Translations under genes and position numbers: made by a program
The notes under the pieces: generated by a model
What the model was told of the DNA's origin: nothing
What the model saw: only the letters and a program-made list of their open reading frames with translations
Database searches by the model: none
NCBI GenBank assembly: GCA_027692465.1
Contig: JAQEYU010000001.1
Coordinates: forward strand, 1,063,338-1,127,337
Reading direction: 5' to 3'
From: Enterococcaceae bacterium OF42-14pH9A
GTDB lineage: Bacteria; Bacillota; Bacilli; Lactobacillales; Enterococcaceae
Length of the DNA: 64,000 bases
Part shown: positions 1 to 8,437 of the stretch, piece after piece
How positions within the stretch are numbered: the first letter of the stretch is position 1
Layout of the letters: each line of letters opens with the position of its first letter

Positions 1-804
1 CCTTACATCGTCGTATTCTTGAACAAAATGGACATGGTTGACGACGAAGAATTGCTGGAATTGGTAGAAATGGAAGTTCGCGACTTGTTGAGCGAATACG
101 ACTTCCCAGGCGATGACACTCCAGTTGTTGCTGGTTCTGCTTTGAAAGCTTTGGAAGGCGATCCTGTCTACGAAGAAAAAATCTTGGAATTGATGGCTGC
201 AGTTGACGAATACATCCCAACTCCGGTTCGTGATACTGACAAACCATTCATGATGCCAGTGGAAGACGTATTCTCAATCACAGGCCGTGGTACTGTTGCT
301 ACAGGTCGTGTTGAACGTGGACAAGTCCGCGTCGGTGATGAAGTAGAAATCGTTGGTATCGCTGAAGAAACTGCTAAAACTACTGTAACTGGTGTGGAAA
401 TGTTTCGTAAATTGTTGGATTACGCTGAAGCAGGCGACAACATCGGCGCATTGCTGCGTGGCGTGGCTCGTGAAGACATCCAACGTGGTCAAGTATTGGC
501 TAAACCAGGTTCAATTACTCCACATACAAAATTCTCTGCAGAAGTTTACGTTTTGACTAAAGAAGAAGGTGGACGTCATACTCCTTTCTTCACTAACTAC
601 CGTCCTCAGTTCTACTTCCGTACAACTGACGTAACCGGTGTTGTTGAATTGCCAGAAGGTACTGAAATGGTAATGCCTGGCGATAACGTAACTATGCAAG
701 TTGAATTGATCCACCCAATCGCGATCGAAGACGGTACTCGTTTCTCTATCCGTGAAGGCGGACGTACTGTTGGTTCAGGCGTTGTAACTACTATCCAAGC
801 TTAA
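1..804 (+). CDS. tuf: Elongation factor Tu, 3' part (partial at window start)
   Basis: GTPase that delivers aminoacyl-tRNA to the ribosomal A site. The window opens in frame inside the G domain, at the segment reading FLNKMD, which is the guanine-specificity NKxD motif. What follows is the rest of domain 1, then domain 2 ([18 protein letters not shown], about 90-108 of the visible 267 residues) and domain 3 ([20 protein letters not shown]), ending in VVTTIQA. About 130 N-terminal residues with the P-loop lie upstream of the window. The gene ends at a strong terminator, so it closes its operon; in this group tuf usually follows rpsL-rpsG-fusA. Codon use is strongly biased (TTG, CGT, GGT), as expected for a very highly expressed gene. 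Identity is certain; only the 5' end is missing. Confidence 0.98.
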   Translation, partial: PYIVVFLNKMDMVDDEELLELVEMEVRDLLSEYDFPGDDTPVVAGSALKALEGDPVYEEKILELMAAVDEYIPTPVRDTDKPFMMPVEDVFSITGRGTVATGRVERGQVRVGDEVEIVGIAEETAKTTVTGVEMFRKLLDYAEAGDNIGALLRGVAREDIQRGQVLAKPGSITPHTKFSAEVYVLTKEEGGRHTPFFTNYRPQFYFRTTDVTGVVELPEGTEMVMPGDNVTMQVELIHPIAIEDGTRFSIREGGRTVGSGVVTTIQA

Positions 805-837
805 TCTGCTTAAGGAAAGTTTGCCTGACGACAAAAT

Positions 838-873
838 AAAACAGCAGCTGCATTTGCGGCTGCTGTTTTTTAC
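838..873 (+). terminator. Rho-independent terminator of tuf
   Basis: A 9-bp stem (CAGCAGCTG paired with CGGCTGCTG, one G-U pair) with a 6-nt loop is followed directly by a run of seven T. It starts about 35 nt after the tuf stop codon and separates tuf from trkA. Confidence 0.93.
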
Positions 874-966
874 ATAAAATGAAAAGGTAAGGAACCGTTC
901 TGTTATCGACAGGAGTCATGAGAGAACGCGGAGGTTTCGGATCGAAAAGACAAGGCGGTATGTGCT

Positions 967-2328
967 ATGCGGATCGTAATACTTGGGGCTGGAAAAGTGG
1001 GTGCGACTTTGACTGCTCAGTTGGTGGAAGAAGATCATGACCTGGTCATTATCGATCAACAAGAGGACAGAGTGGAGCGGTTGGTGGATCGCTTCGATGT
1101 GATGGGAATTACCGGTAACGGAGCGACCTTTGATGTCCTGGCGGCTGCTGAGATTGGTGAAACCGAGGTCTTTATTGCAGTGACTGAATCAGATGAACTG
1201 AATCTTTTGGCGGGGCTTTTGGCAAAACAACTGGGTGCCGCAAATTGTATCGTTCGTGTCAGAAATCCCGAATATCTTGAGCAGCGGGATTTCATGCGGG
1301 AGACAATGGGACTGTCTATGATTGTTAACCCGGAACTGGAAGCGGCCCATGCGATTCGCCGCATGATTCTTTTTCCGGCAGCAGTCAAAGTTGAGACGTT
1401 TGCCAATGGCAGGATTGAGTTGGCGGGCTTTCGTTTGACAAAAAACAGTCGCTTGAAGGGTGTCCGGTTGCGGGATCTGACAAAAATTTCTCGAGCCAAG
1501 GTACTGTTGTGTGCAGTGAAACGGGGCGAGACAGTTTTTATTCCTGACGGGGAGACCATTCTGGCAGAAGAGGACCGCATCTATGTGATCGGGCAGCACG
1601 ATAAACTGGTGAAATTCTGCCAGGATATCCGTCTTTTTGAACAGAAGCTCCGGCGGGTAATGATCGTTGGCGGCGGCAGGATTGCTTTTTATCTTGCCGG
1701 CCAGTTGGCTGATCTGGGGTTGCGGGTCAAAATAATCGAACATCAGATGGAACGGGCGCAAGAGCTTTCCCGAAAGTTTCCCCATCTAACCGTGATCCAG
1801 TCAGATGGCAGTGATGAGGTAATTTTGGAAGAAGAAGGCTTATCGGAAACCGATGCTTTTGTTGCTCTCACCGGTCTGGACGAAGAAAATATCATGATGG
1901 CGCTGTACGCAAAGCAACAACAGGTGAAAAAGACGATTTCGAAAGTCACTCGGATGGATTTTGCCACGGTACTGGATCAATTGGCGATCGACAGTGTTGT
2001 CTCCCCGAAACGGATCGTTGCAGATCAGATCCTCAGTTACATTCGGGCAAAAAATAATAAAGACGAAGCGACCGGTGTTCAACGGTTATATAAATTGGTG
2101 GATGATCAAATCGAGGCTTTGGAATTTATCGCAACGAACAAATTCGGCTTTTTGGAGCTCCCTCTAAAGCAGCTGGCAACCAAAGAAAATCTGCTGATTG
2201 CGGCGATCTTGCGGGGGAAACGGACGATTGTTCCCGGTGGGGAGACTGTAATCAAAAACGGTGATCATGTAATCATCATTGCCAAGAACCATAAAATACA
2301 AGCATTGGAAGATATTATCAAAAGGTAA
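967..2328 (+). CDS. trkA: Trk/Ktr potassium uptake regulatory protein TrkA
   Basis: Peripheral cytoplasmic subunit that gates the K+ channel subunit TrkH in response to NAD(H)/nucleotides. The 453 residues form two tandem RCK units: an N-terminal Rossmann fold with the nucleotide-binding GAGKVG at residues 7-12 and the acidic DQQEDR after strand 2, then a TrkA_C domain near 140-215; a second Rossmann fold starts with VGGGRI near 233, followed by a second TrkA_C domain up to about 450. This double-RCK length is typical of TrkA (KtrA is half as long). The ATG at 967 fits the family N terminus (MRIVILGAGKVG), but the ribosome binding site is weak. It is followed after 8 nt by trkH, so the two form an operon. 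No clear promoter is seen in the short gap after the tuf terminator. Confidence 0.94.
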   Translation: MRIVILGAGKVGATLTAQLVEEDHDLVIIDQQEDRVERLVDRFDVMGITGNGATFDVLAAAEIGETEVFIAVTESDELNLLAGLLAKQLGAANCIVRVRNPEYLEQRDFMRETMGLSMIVNPELEAAHAIRRMILFPAAVKVETFANGRIELAGFRLTKNSRLKGVRLRDLTKISRAKVLLCAVKRGETVFIPDGETILAEEDRIYVIGQHDKLVKFCQDIRLFEQKLRRVMIVGGGRIAFYLAGQLADLGLRVKIIEHQMERAQELSRKFPHLTVIQSDGSDEVILEEEGLSETDAFVALTGLDEENIMMALYAKQQQVKKTISKVTRMDFATVLDQLAIDSVVSPKRIVADQILSYIRAKNNKDEATGVQRLYKLVDDQIEALEFIATNKFGFLELPLKQLATKENLLIAAILRGKRTIVPGGETVIKNGDHVIIIAKNHKIQALEDIIKR

Positions 2329-2336
2329 CTAAATCG

Positions 2337-3776
2337 ATGAATAAAAAAATGATTGTGTACATTATCGGAAAATTATTGCAGGTGGAAGGGCTGCTGCTTT
2401 TGCTGCCGACGATTGTCGGGATTTTTTATCGGGAAAACGTGGCCGCAATCTATGCAGCTGTAGCAGCCGGGTTACTGCTTTTGGGAACGCTTGCCGGGCG
2501 AAAAGCGCCGGATGACCGCCGCTTTTTTGTAAAGGAAGGGTTGTTTATTGTCGGGATCAGTTGGTTTTTGTTGTCGCTGTTTGGCAGTTTGCCCTTGTGT
2601 TTTTCCGGTGAGATCCCGTCTTATGTCGATGCCTTTTTTGAGACAGTCTCCGGATTCACCACTACTGGTGCAACGATTTTGACAGATATCGACAGCCTCA
2701 GCCGTGCCAGCTTGTTTTGGCGCAGCTTTACACATTGGGTCGGGGGCATGGGGATTTTAGTATTCACCGTGGCTTTCATGCCGGTGGCTTCCGGGCGCAC
2801 GATGCACATTCTGAAGGCGGAAATGCCGGGGCCCACCGTAGGCAAACTGGTAGCGAAAACCCGTATCTCGGCGCGGATCTTGTATCTGCTTTACGGTGTA
2901 CTTTCTCTGGCAGAGGTGGTCCTGCTGCTTTTTGGCGGCATGCCCTTGTTTGACAGCCTGCTGAATACGTTCGCGACGGCGGGGACCGGCGGCTTCACCA
3001 TGTCAAATGCCGGAATCATCGGTTACCACAGCTCTTATATCGAAGCAATCTTAACGATTTTTATGATCTTGTTCGGAATCAATTTCAATATTTTATATTT
3101 TTTGCTGGTGCGAAAGATGGCTTCGGTTTTAAGAAACGAAGAGCTGTGCTGGTATTTGGGGATCATCGCGGCAGCGGTCCTGCTGGTGACTTGGAATATC
3201 GCCGGTATGTATGATACGGTAGCCACAGCTTTTCGTTATGCGGTCTTTCAGGTTGCCTCCATCATCACCACTACCGGTTTTGTGACGGCTGATTATGATC
3301 AATGGCCGATGTTTTCGCAAAATATTCTGTTGTTATTGATGTTTATCGGAGCCAGCTCAGGGTCGACCGGTGGCGGGATCAAAGTTTCCCGCGTGGTGAT
3401 GGTCATTAAAAGCGGTATCAAGGAAATCAAGCGGATGCTGCATCCTCACGGAATCGTGACAGTGGATTTTGAAGGGACTGCTGTTTCTGCCCGGACTCTG
3501 AACAATGTCCACAGCTATCTGGTGCTGTATGCGGTCGTTTTTGGGACGGCGTTGATGATCGTTTCATTGGAAAATCTGGATTTTCATACGACTTTTTCTG
3601 CGGTCGCAACTACCATCAACAATGTTGGACCGGGCTTCAACAAAGTCGGGGCAATGCAGAATTTCAGCGGATTGACGGACTTGTCGAAAGTGACCTTGTC
3701 AGTTACGATGCTGACGGGACGTTTAGAAATTTTTCCGGTTCTGCTGCTTTTTTCCAAGTATTTTTGGCGGGAGTAG
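2337..3776 (+). CDS. trkH: Trk-type potassium channel/transporter subunit TrkH
   Basis: Membrane pore subunit for K+ uptake, working with the adjacent TrkA. The 479-residue protein has the four pseudo-repeats of the superfamily of K+ transporters; the four selectivity-filter loops are visible as FTTTGAT, TAGTGGF, TTTGF and NNVGPG, each with the conserved glycine. It starts with an N-terminal hydrophobic segment (IVYIIGKLLQVEGLLLLLPT) and ends in FSKYFWRE, a usual TrkH/TrkG C terminus. The start ATG lies 8 nt after the trkA stop, so the pair is co-transcribed. The long loop after repeat 3 (KSGIKEIKRMLHPHG) is the known TrkH/KtrB feature. The length is the usual one and no frame damage is seen. 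Confidence 0.94.
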   Translation: MNKKMIVYIIGKLLQVEGLLLLLPTIVGIFYRENVAAIYAAVAAGLLLLGTLAGRKAPDDRRFFVKEGLFIVGISWFLLSLFGSLPLCFSGEIPSYVDAFFETVSGFTTTGATILTDIDSLSRASLFWRSFTHWVGGMGILVFTVAFMPVASGRTMHILKAEMPGPTVGKLVAKTRISARILYLLYGVLSLAEVVLLLFGGMPLFDSLLNTFATAGTGGFTMSNAGIIGYHSSYIEAILTIFMILFGINFNILYFLLVRKMASVLRNEELCWYLGIIAAAVLLVTWNIAGMYDTVATAFRYAVFQVASIITTTGFVTADYDQWPMFSQNILLLLMFIGASSGSTGGGIKVSRVVMVIKSGIKEIKRMLHPHGIVTVDFEGTAVSARTLNNVHSYLVLYAVVFGTALMIVSLENLDFHTTFSAVATTINNVGPGFNKVGAMQNFSGLTDLSKVTLSVTMLTGRLEIFPVLLLFSKYFWRE

Positions 3777-4253
3777 GACCAACTGGCGGTGCCTCTGCGC
3801 AGCGCTGCACGGATCGTTCTGCCGGGCAGCTGGCGCATCATTTGGACCTCTTTTGCAGGTGGGAAGTTTTTCAGCAAAATCTTTAACCGGATCCCTGCAG
3901 ACAGTGATTGCAGGTATTTGCAGCCATCCCCTAATCAGCGGTTACAGTCTCGGCAATAAACGGAACCCAAAAAGCAGGATCTGCCAGTTTGTACGACTGA
4001 CAGGTCCTGCTTTTTGCTGCTGTTTTTAGAACATCTCCGAAAATTCCTGAAGCAGCTGCCGCACCACGTAGGCTGCACTTTACAGATTTCGGCGGGGAAG
4101 TCTCGGATCCCGCTGGCCGGGAACGGTAACGTTTAGCCTGCGAACCGGCTTTGCAGCTTCGAAGGAAGTTCTTTATTTTCTAGTCTGGAACAGTTGTTTC
4201 CGGCTGCCTCTGAAAAGAAAATGACGGATAGTCGGTTTCTGTCGGAGATAAAA
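3777..4253. other. Intergenic region between convergent trkH and nitroreductase
   Basis: About 480 bp without a supported gene. It holds the bidirectional terminator at 3969-4015. A short minus-strand reading frame ending near 4026 would encode about 17 residues (ending QLLQEFSEMF) behind an in-frame stop; it is too short and has no recognisable homology. The rest (3777-3960 and 4030-4253) shows no promoter or repeat I can support. Confidence 0.5.
3969..4015. terminator. Bidirectional terminator between trkH and the nitroreductase gene
   Basis: Long hairpin: AAAAGCAGGATCTG pairs with CAGGTCCTGCTTTT (one G-U), and inside it CAGT pairs with ACTG around the loop TTGTACG. The A-run on the left and T-run on the right let it work for both convergent transcripts, although it lies about 190 nt after trkH and about 240 nt after the nitroreductase stop. 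Confidence 0.85.
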
Positions 4254-4982
4254 CTATTTCAAGAGACCGTGAGATTTTAAATAGTCATCAACCTTTTGAC
4301 TGGCTGGTCGGCTGAAGACATCGGCGAATTTTTGCGTCCAATCTTTGGTTTCCCGCAGTTCTCCGAATTTTTTCATTGTGGCGTCATAGTCTTCAATCTG
4401 GGAGTAGTCGTAATCCTGATACGTATCGAAATGGACGACGGCTGCTTGGGGCAGTCGCGGTTTGACCGCCATTGGGACAGTTGGTTTACCGATGCTCAAA
4501 CCGGCGACCGGGAAGACGTAATCCGGCAGCTGCAGAAGTTCGGCCACTTCGTCAATGTTGTTGCGGATGCTGCCGACGACGACGCTGCCCAGGCCCAATG
4601 CTTCGACAGCGTTGACGGCATTTTGCAGTGCAAAGGCTGCATCTGCCACCGCCACCAGTAAAGGATCGACACTTTGGCCGACATTGTAGTCGGTTTTTTT
4701 GTATTCGGCCACTTTTTGCGTGCGTTTCAGATCGGCGAGAAACACCAGGAAGACGGAGCTGTGGCGCATATGGGGATTGCCGGGATTCCAAGCGACCAGC
4801 TGCTCTCTGATCTGCGGATCTTTGATCACCAGGATTGAGTACAGCTGGCCGTTCATCCAGGTGGGTGCTTGGCGGGCACTGTCCAGGATCTGTTGCAGCT
4901 CCTGATCGGAAAGCTGATAGTCTTCGTCGAATTGGCGATAGGTGCGGTGGTTTTTCATTAAGCTGATTGTTTCGTCAGGCAT
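4254..4982 (-). CDS. NAD(P)H-dependent nitroreductase family flavoprotein (NfsA/FRP-like)
   Basis: Predicted FMN-dependent oxidoreductase of the NfsA/flavin reductase branch. The 242 residues begin MPDETISLMKNHRTYRQF; the SxRxF-like FMN phosphate-binding segment is HRTYRQF near residues 11-17. Further family marks are SARQAPTWMNGQL (about 36-48), the dimer helix DAAFALQNAVNAVEALGLGS (about 114-133) and the C-terminal half PVAGLSIGKPT. I chose the ATG at 4982 because AAAGGAG lies 8 nt upstream; an in-frame GTG three codons earlier would sit on that ribosome binding site. The ATG is 5 nt after the stop of the MocR-type regulator gene, so both are one transcript. Its place in a B6 locus suggests a role around pyridoxal/flavin chemistry, but the true substrate cannot be read from the sequence. 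Confidence 0.88.
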   Translation of the reverse strand: MPDETISLMKNHRTYRQFDEDYQLSDQELQQILDSARQAPTWMNGQLYSILVIKDPQIREQLVAWNPGNPHMRHSSVFLVFLADLKRTQKVAEYKKTDYNVGQSVDPLLVAVADAAFALQNAVNAVEALGLGSVVVGSIRNNIDEVAELLQLPDYVFPVAGLSIGKPTVPMAVKPRLPQAAVVHFDTYQDYDYSQIEDYDATMKKFGELRETKDWTQKFADVFSRPASQKVDDYLKSHGLLK

Positions 4983-4987
4983 AGGAG

Positions 4988-6412
4988 TCACTCCTTTTGT
5001 TTTAGTTTTTCCGTGACAGCGGCAAAGCGACGGGTGAATTCCGCCAGCTGATCGGCCGTCATGCGGGTATAGTTGACTCTCACAGACATTGTATCATTAC
5101 TGAAGAGAAACGAGGGCGCCACCAGCAGCTTTTCCTCTAAAAAGAGCGTCCAGTCACGGCGGCTCAGAGGCTGGTGACGCCAAGTAAGCCAGGTGTAAAG
5201 ACCGCCTTTAATCTGGCGCAGCTGCCAATTTGGGGCGGCAAATGCCAGCTGCTTGGAAAAAACGGCTGCCCGCTGCTGTAATTGAGTCATCAGGCGGGTG
5301 TGATTGCCTTGGTAGTCCGCAGAATGCAGAGCGCTGTCTGCCAGCAGCTGCGGAAAGATATTGGTTTCGGCATCCATGCGTTGTTTGGCGGCTGCCAGAT
5401 TGGTGATCAAATGCTGGGGACCCAAAAGCCAGCCGATTTTGATCGACGGCCCGAAGATCTTGGAAAGTGAACCCAGATAGATGACCTGATCCGGTGCCAG
5501 TGCCTTCAGCTTCGGTAATGGCGCAGCGAAATCCAATTCACCGAAGACGTCATCTTCAATGATGGGAATGTAGTGTTTGCGGCAGACGTCAATTACGGCC
5601 TGACGCCGGACCAGGCTCATCAGACGACCGGTAGGATTCTGAAACGTCGGGTTGAGGTACAAAAAGCGGATCTTCTTTTGAATGATGCAGCTCTCCAAGG
5701 CTTCCGGCAAAATCCCTTCTTCGTCGCAGCGTATTCCTTCCAAGTGGATACCCAGCGGCTGGAACAAAGGCAGTGCAAACAAAAAGGACGGCTCCTCAGT
5801 AGCGATGGTCTCGCCCGGGGTCAACAGAGTTTGCAGGATCAGTGAAATCCCTTGAGAGGACCCGGATGTGATGAGCAGGTCTTGCCCGGCAAGGTCAATC
5901 CGGTAATTGTCCTGCAAGCGAGCGAGTATAATCTCTTTAAGCGGCGCGTAGCCGGTGGGACCGGTACGGCGCTCAGCATTTAGGATATTCTCCCAGCGCA
6001 TCGCAGGAAAGCGGAAGTCGGGAATCAGTGAGGCCGGCAGCTCGCCGGTATACAAATCCAGGGCATCCGGGTCCGCTTTCAAAAGGTTCACCTCTGTCAG
6101 AAAGGGATCTGGTGTAAAAGGGGTCTGCCGCAACAGCTGCTGCCACTGGTAATGGGGCGTTTGGCGGCTGCCCCAGCGGCCTTTGGCGACTGCCGTTCCG
6201 CTGCCCTGGCGGCGGGTGATCCAGCCAAGGCTTACCAACTCCTCCAGCGCGTGATTGACTGTTGAACGGTTGACGCCGTACAATTCCGCCAATTTCCGTT
6301 CCGGCGGCAGCTTGTCCCCGGGGCTGAGCTGTCCTTCCTGGATGTAACGGATGATCTGGCCGATGATCTGTTGAAACAGGGGTGCTTTATCGCTGCGGTC
6401 CAATTGCCACAT
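4988..6412 (-). CDS. MocR/GabR-type GntR regulator with aminotransferase domain (PdxR-like)
   Basis: Transcription factor with an N-terminal winged helix of the GntR family (residues about 8-75, with LAELYGVNRSTVNHALEELV as the recognition part) and a C-terminal fold-type I aminotransferase-like domain (about 110-470) that binds PLP. Visible PLP-site marks are NPTFQNPTG (254-262), EDD (286-288) and the Schiff-base lysine in SLSK (K318). The 474-residue length is normal. The start is ATG 6412, seven nt after AAGGAGG; a longer reading frame to 6535 runs through the promoter region and lacks a ribosome binding site. It is divergent from pdxK, which points to a PdxR role: sensing PLP to control B6 supply. 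The link to B6 is inferred from context; other MocR members control taurine, GABA or ectoine genes. Confidence 0.9.
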   Translation of the reverse strand: MWQLDRSDKAPLFQQIIGQIIRYIQEGQLSPGDKLPPERKLAELYGVNRSTVNHALEELVSLGWITRRQGSGTAVAKGRWGSRQTPHYQWQQLLRQTPFTPDPFLTEVNLLKADPDALDLYTGELPASLIPDFRFPAMRWENILNAERRTGPTGYAPLKEIILARLQDNYRIDLAGQDLLITSGSSQGISLILQTLLTPGETIATEEPSFLFALPLFQPLGIHLEGIRCDEEGILPEALESCIIQKKIRFLYLNPTFQNPTGRLMSLVRRQAVIDVCRKHYIPIIEDDVFGELDFAAPLPKLKALAPDQVIYLGSLSKIFGPSIKIGWLLGPQHLITNLAAAKQRMDAETNIFPQLLADSALHSADYQGNHTRLMTQLQQRAAVFSKQLAFAAPNWQLRQIKGGLYTWLTWRHQPLSRRDWTLFLEEKLLVAPSFLFSNDTMSVRVNYTRMTADQLAEFTRRFAAVTEKLKQKE

Positions 6413-6638
6413 AGGGAAACCTCCTTGGGGTCTGTTTGAAGACGGCGATGAGAGCGAAAGCTGCGTCTTGCCGGCGTTGCCATTATTTTTTAAAGTCGTC
6501 AGAAAATTTAATTGGTTGGTTTCAAAATAAACCAATTGGTTGTTTTCGTCAAGTCTTTAGTGGACTATACTCGTAGAAGAACGAAGCGGGTCGGCTTTTG
6601 GAGCAGACCTGCGATCGAAAAAGACAGGGGTGTGGGTG
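6413..6638. promoter_or_regulatory. Divergent regulatory region between PdxR-like gene and pdxK
   Basis: Holds two exact direct repeats of AATTGGTTG at 6510-6518 and 6534-6542 (24 bp apart, about two helix turns), and between them the inverted pair TTGGTTT/AAACCAA. Direct repeats spaced like this are the usual operator layout of MocR regulators. A -10-like TATACT lies at 6566-6571 for the pdxK side, with no good -35 at the right distance, which fits an activated promoter. The operator assignment is inference. Confidence 0.6.
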
Positions 6639-7460
6639 ATGAAGAAAGTATTGACCATCGCAGGCTCCGACTCGACCGGCGGTGCCGGTCTGCAGGCGGA
6701 TTTGAAAACATTTGAGGAATACGGTGTCTTCGGATTTTCCAGTTTGACTTCGGTAGTGACGATGGACCCTGGTTCCGGCTGGTCCCATGAAGTGACGGAA
6801 ATACCGGTGGCGCTGTTGGAAAAGCAGCTGATCTCGGTGTTTGCCGGTGGTCCTGTATCGGCTTTGAAGACGGGCATGATGGGAAATGAAGCCAATATCG
6901 CCCTCGCCAGCGAATACATCGGTAAATATCCTGAAACCAAGGTAGTGATCGATCCGGTGATCGCTTGTAAAGGGACAGCGCAGATTCTGCAGCCGAAAAG
7001 TGTTGCTGCTATTAAAGAATACTTGCTGCCGCTGGCTTTGGTAACGACACCGAATCTGGTGGAGGCCGGGATCCTTTCAGAGTTGGGCGATCTGACATCG
7101 ATAGAAGATATGAAAAAAGCAGCCCATAATATTCATCTGCAGGGGGCCAAAAATGTTGTCGTCAAAGGCGGTCACCGGTTGGGCTCTGAAAAGGCGGTAG
7201 ATTTGTTGTATGACGGGCAGGAGTTTATCTTGTTGGAAAACGAGCTTTACCAAACCGATCGCAACCACGGCGCCGGCTGCACCTTTGCTGCGGCAATCAC
7301 CGCAGGATTGGCCAAAGGATTGTCGGCAGCTGCCGCTGTAAAACTGGCTAAAGCGTTTGTTGCGGCTGCCATCAAGCGCGGTGTAGAAGTCAATCCGTAT
7401 GTCGGCCACGTCTGGCATGGTGCTTACAATGCGGCCGAACACCGCATCACGCCGGAATAA
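6639..7460 (+). CDS. pdxK: Pyridoxine/pyridoxal kinase, ThiD-like PdxK
   Basis: Phosphorylates pyridoxine, pyridoxal or pyridoxamine with ATP to make the PLP coenzyme. The 273-residue ribokinase-fold protein has GSDSTGGAGLQADL (9-22), DPV (105-107), CKG (110-112) and the anion-hole/catalytic motif HGAGC (210-214). The whole sequence follows the Bacillus PdxK (ThiD-like) type, including TMDPGSGWSHEV and the end NPYVGHVWHGAY, rather than true ThiD, so B6 is preferred over HMP as substrate. The start ATG at 6639 has AGGGGT 7 nt upstream; a GTG three codons earlier is less likely. It is divergent from the PdxR-like regulator and followed by an ECF S component and a terminator (8328-8375), forming a two-gene salvage operon. 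Confidence 0.92.
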   Translation: MKKVLTIAGSDSTGGAGLQADLKTFEEYGVFGFSSLTSVVTMDPGSGWSHEVTEIPVALLEKQLISVFAGGPVSALKTGMMGNEANIALASEYIGKYPETKVVIDPVIACKGTAQILQPKSVAAIKEYLLPLALVTTPNLVEAGILSELGDLTSIEDMKKAAHNIHLQGAKNVVVKGGHRLGSEKAVDLLYDGQEFILLENELYQTDRNHGAGCTFAAAITAGLAKGLSAAAAVKLAKAFVAAAIKRGVEVNPYVGHVWHGAYNAAEHRITPE

Positions 7461-7591
7461 AAGGTATTTGCTGTTCCGAGTTTGACTCGGATAGCTGCAA
7501 TCATACATTTGAAGTGGGTGTTCGGCTGGTTACCGAAAATGCGGCTTCATCATTTTGTGAGTGGGTATATATTATAGAAGGAAGTGTAAAA

Positions 7592-8140
7592 ATGAAAAAA
7601 GAAATCAGTATCCAAAGTATCGTATTGGTGGCGTTGTTCACTGCGTTGACAGTGATCGGCACCACGATCAAGATTCCGTTGCCGACGGGAGCCTTCGTGC
7701 ATTTGGGGAATGCCGTGTTGTTACTGTCCGTTTTGCTGCTCGGTTATTTCAAAGGGTCGCTGGCAGGCGGCTTGGGCTTTTTCATCTTTGACATCATGAA
7801 CGGCTATGCGACCGAAGCGCCTTACTTTATTTTGGAAAGTTTCATCGTGGGTGCGGCTGCTTATGGGGCTTTTTACTTCTTCAAAAAGAAGCCGACGCAT
7901 ATTTGGCAGGTGATTGTTATCGGTATTTGTACAGGAGTCGCCAAGATCATCATGACTCAGATCAAAAACACGGTGATGAACCTGATCGCCGGTGCCAGCT
8001 TTGGTCCGGCTTTTGCCGGAGCATTTGCCAAGCTGCCGGCAACGCTGATCAATGTCAGCTTGACAGTGCTTATTGTCGCGCTGGTGTACTTCCCGTTGAA
8101 AGCAGCGATGCACCGGACCTTCCGGCGGGAATTTGTCTAA
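7592..8140 (+). CDS. pdxU: ECF transporter S component, probable pyridoxine-specific PdxU
   Basis: Integral membrane substrate-binding subunit of an energy-coupling factor transporter. The 182 residues contain about six hydrophobic segments; the first carries the ECF S-component pattern ALFTALTVIGTTIKIPLP followed by GAFVHLGNAV, and the third GGLGFFIFDIMNGYATE. It belongs to the COG4720-like group that includes PdxU and HmpT. The start ATG has GAAGGAAGTG upstream. The 131-nt gap to pdxK has no terminator, only a small hairpin (TCCGAG/CTCGGA at 7475-7491). Being behind pdxK and a PdxR-like regulator argues for pyridoxine; HMP or another vitamin is the main alternative. No ATPase is local, so it must use the EcfA1A2T module at 23.8-26.3 kb. 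Confidence 0.8.
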   Translation: MKKEISIQSIVLVALFTALTVIGTTIKIPLPTGAFVHLGNAVLLLSVLLLGYFKGSLAGGLGFFIFDIMNGYATEAPYFILESFIVGAAAYGAFYFFKKKPTHIWQVIVIGICTGVAKIIMTQIKNTVMNLIAGASFGPAFAGAFAKLPATLINVSLTVLIVALVYFPLKAAMHRTFRREFV

Positions 8141-8160
8141 GAAACAGAAAAGAAAATCGG

Positions 8161-8322
8161 AATGTGTCTGAAAACGCCGAGGGAATCCAGATTTTTGCGA
8201 TTTTTGCGGACCTGCCGAAATTAAGGCGTGAGGCGCGGCTGATATGACAAAGTTGCGTATTTGCGACGCAGATTGCGGTGAAAAGAACCAAAATATCTGC
8301 CGCTGGAGTTTTCAGATGCACC
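8161..8322. repeat. MITE-like element, copy A (about 162 bp)
   Basis: Ends are inverted repeats: left TGTGTCTGAAAACGCC, right complement TGCATCTGAAAACTCC. Read on the minus strand it matches copy B (36077-36242) over its full length, including TTCTTTTCACCGCAATC and GCAAAAATCTGGATTCC. It lies 20 nt after the pdxU stop and just before that operon's terminator. No transposase is encoded. Confidence 0.8.
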
Positions 8323-8327
8323 ATCTA

Positions 8328-8375
8328 TGCCCGAATCCTAAGAGCGGAATCTGCTTAAGGGATTGGGGCATTTTT
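8328..8375 (+). terminator. Terminator of the pdxK-pdxU operon
   Basis: TGCCCGAATCCTAAG pairs with CTTAAGGGATTGGGGCA (with one or two bulged bases) and is followed by five T. It lies beyond element copy A, so the element is part of the pdxU 3' untranslated region. Confidence 0.75.
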
Positions 8376-8437
8376 GTGCCTACTGCTGAAAGTATAGTAA
8401 ACTGTAAGAAGATACAGCGCAAAGGAGTGACGGAAAT

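Noticed and set aside
4026..4076. Minus-strand remnant of a coding sequence (ending QLLQEFSEMF)
   Set aside because: Only 17 codons after an in-frame stop, no ribosome binding site, no recognisable homologue; most likely chance.
6413..6535. 41-codon N-terminal extension of the MocR-type regulator
   Set aside because: It runs through the promoter/operator region and has no ribosome binding site, while ATG 6412 has AAGGAGG at good distance and gives the family N terminus.
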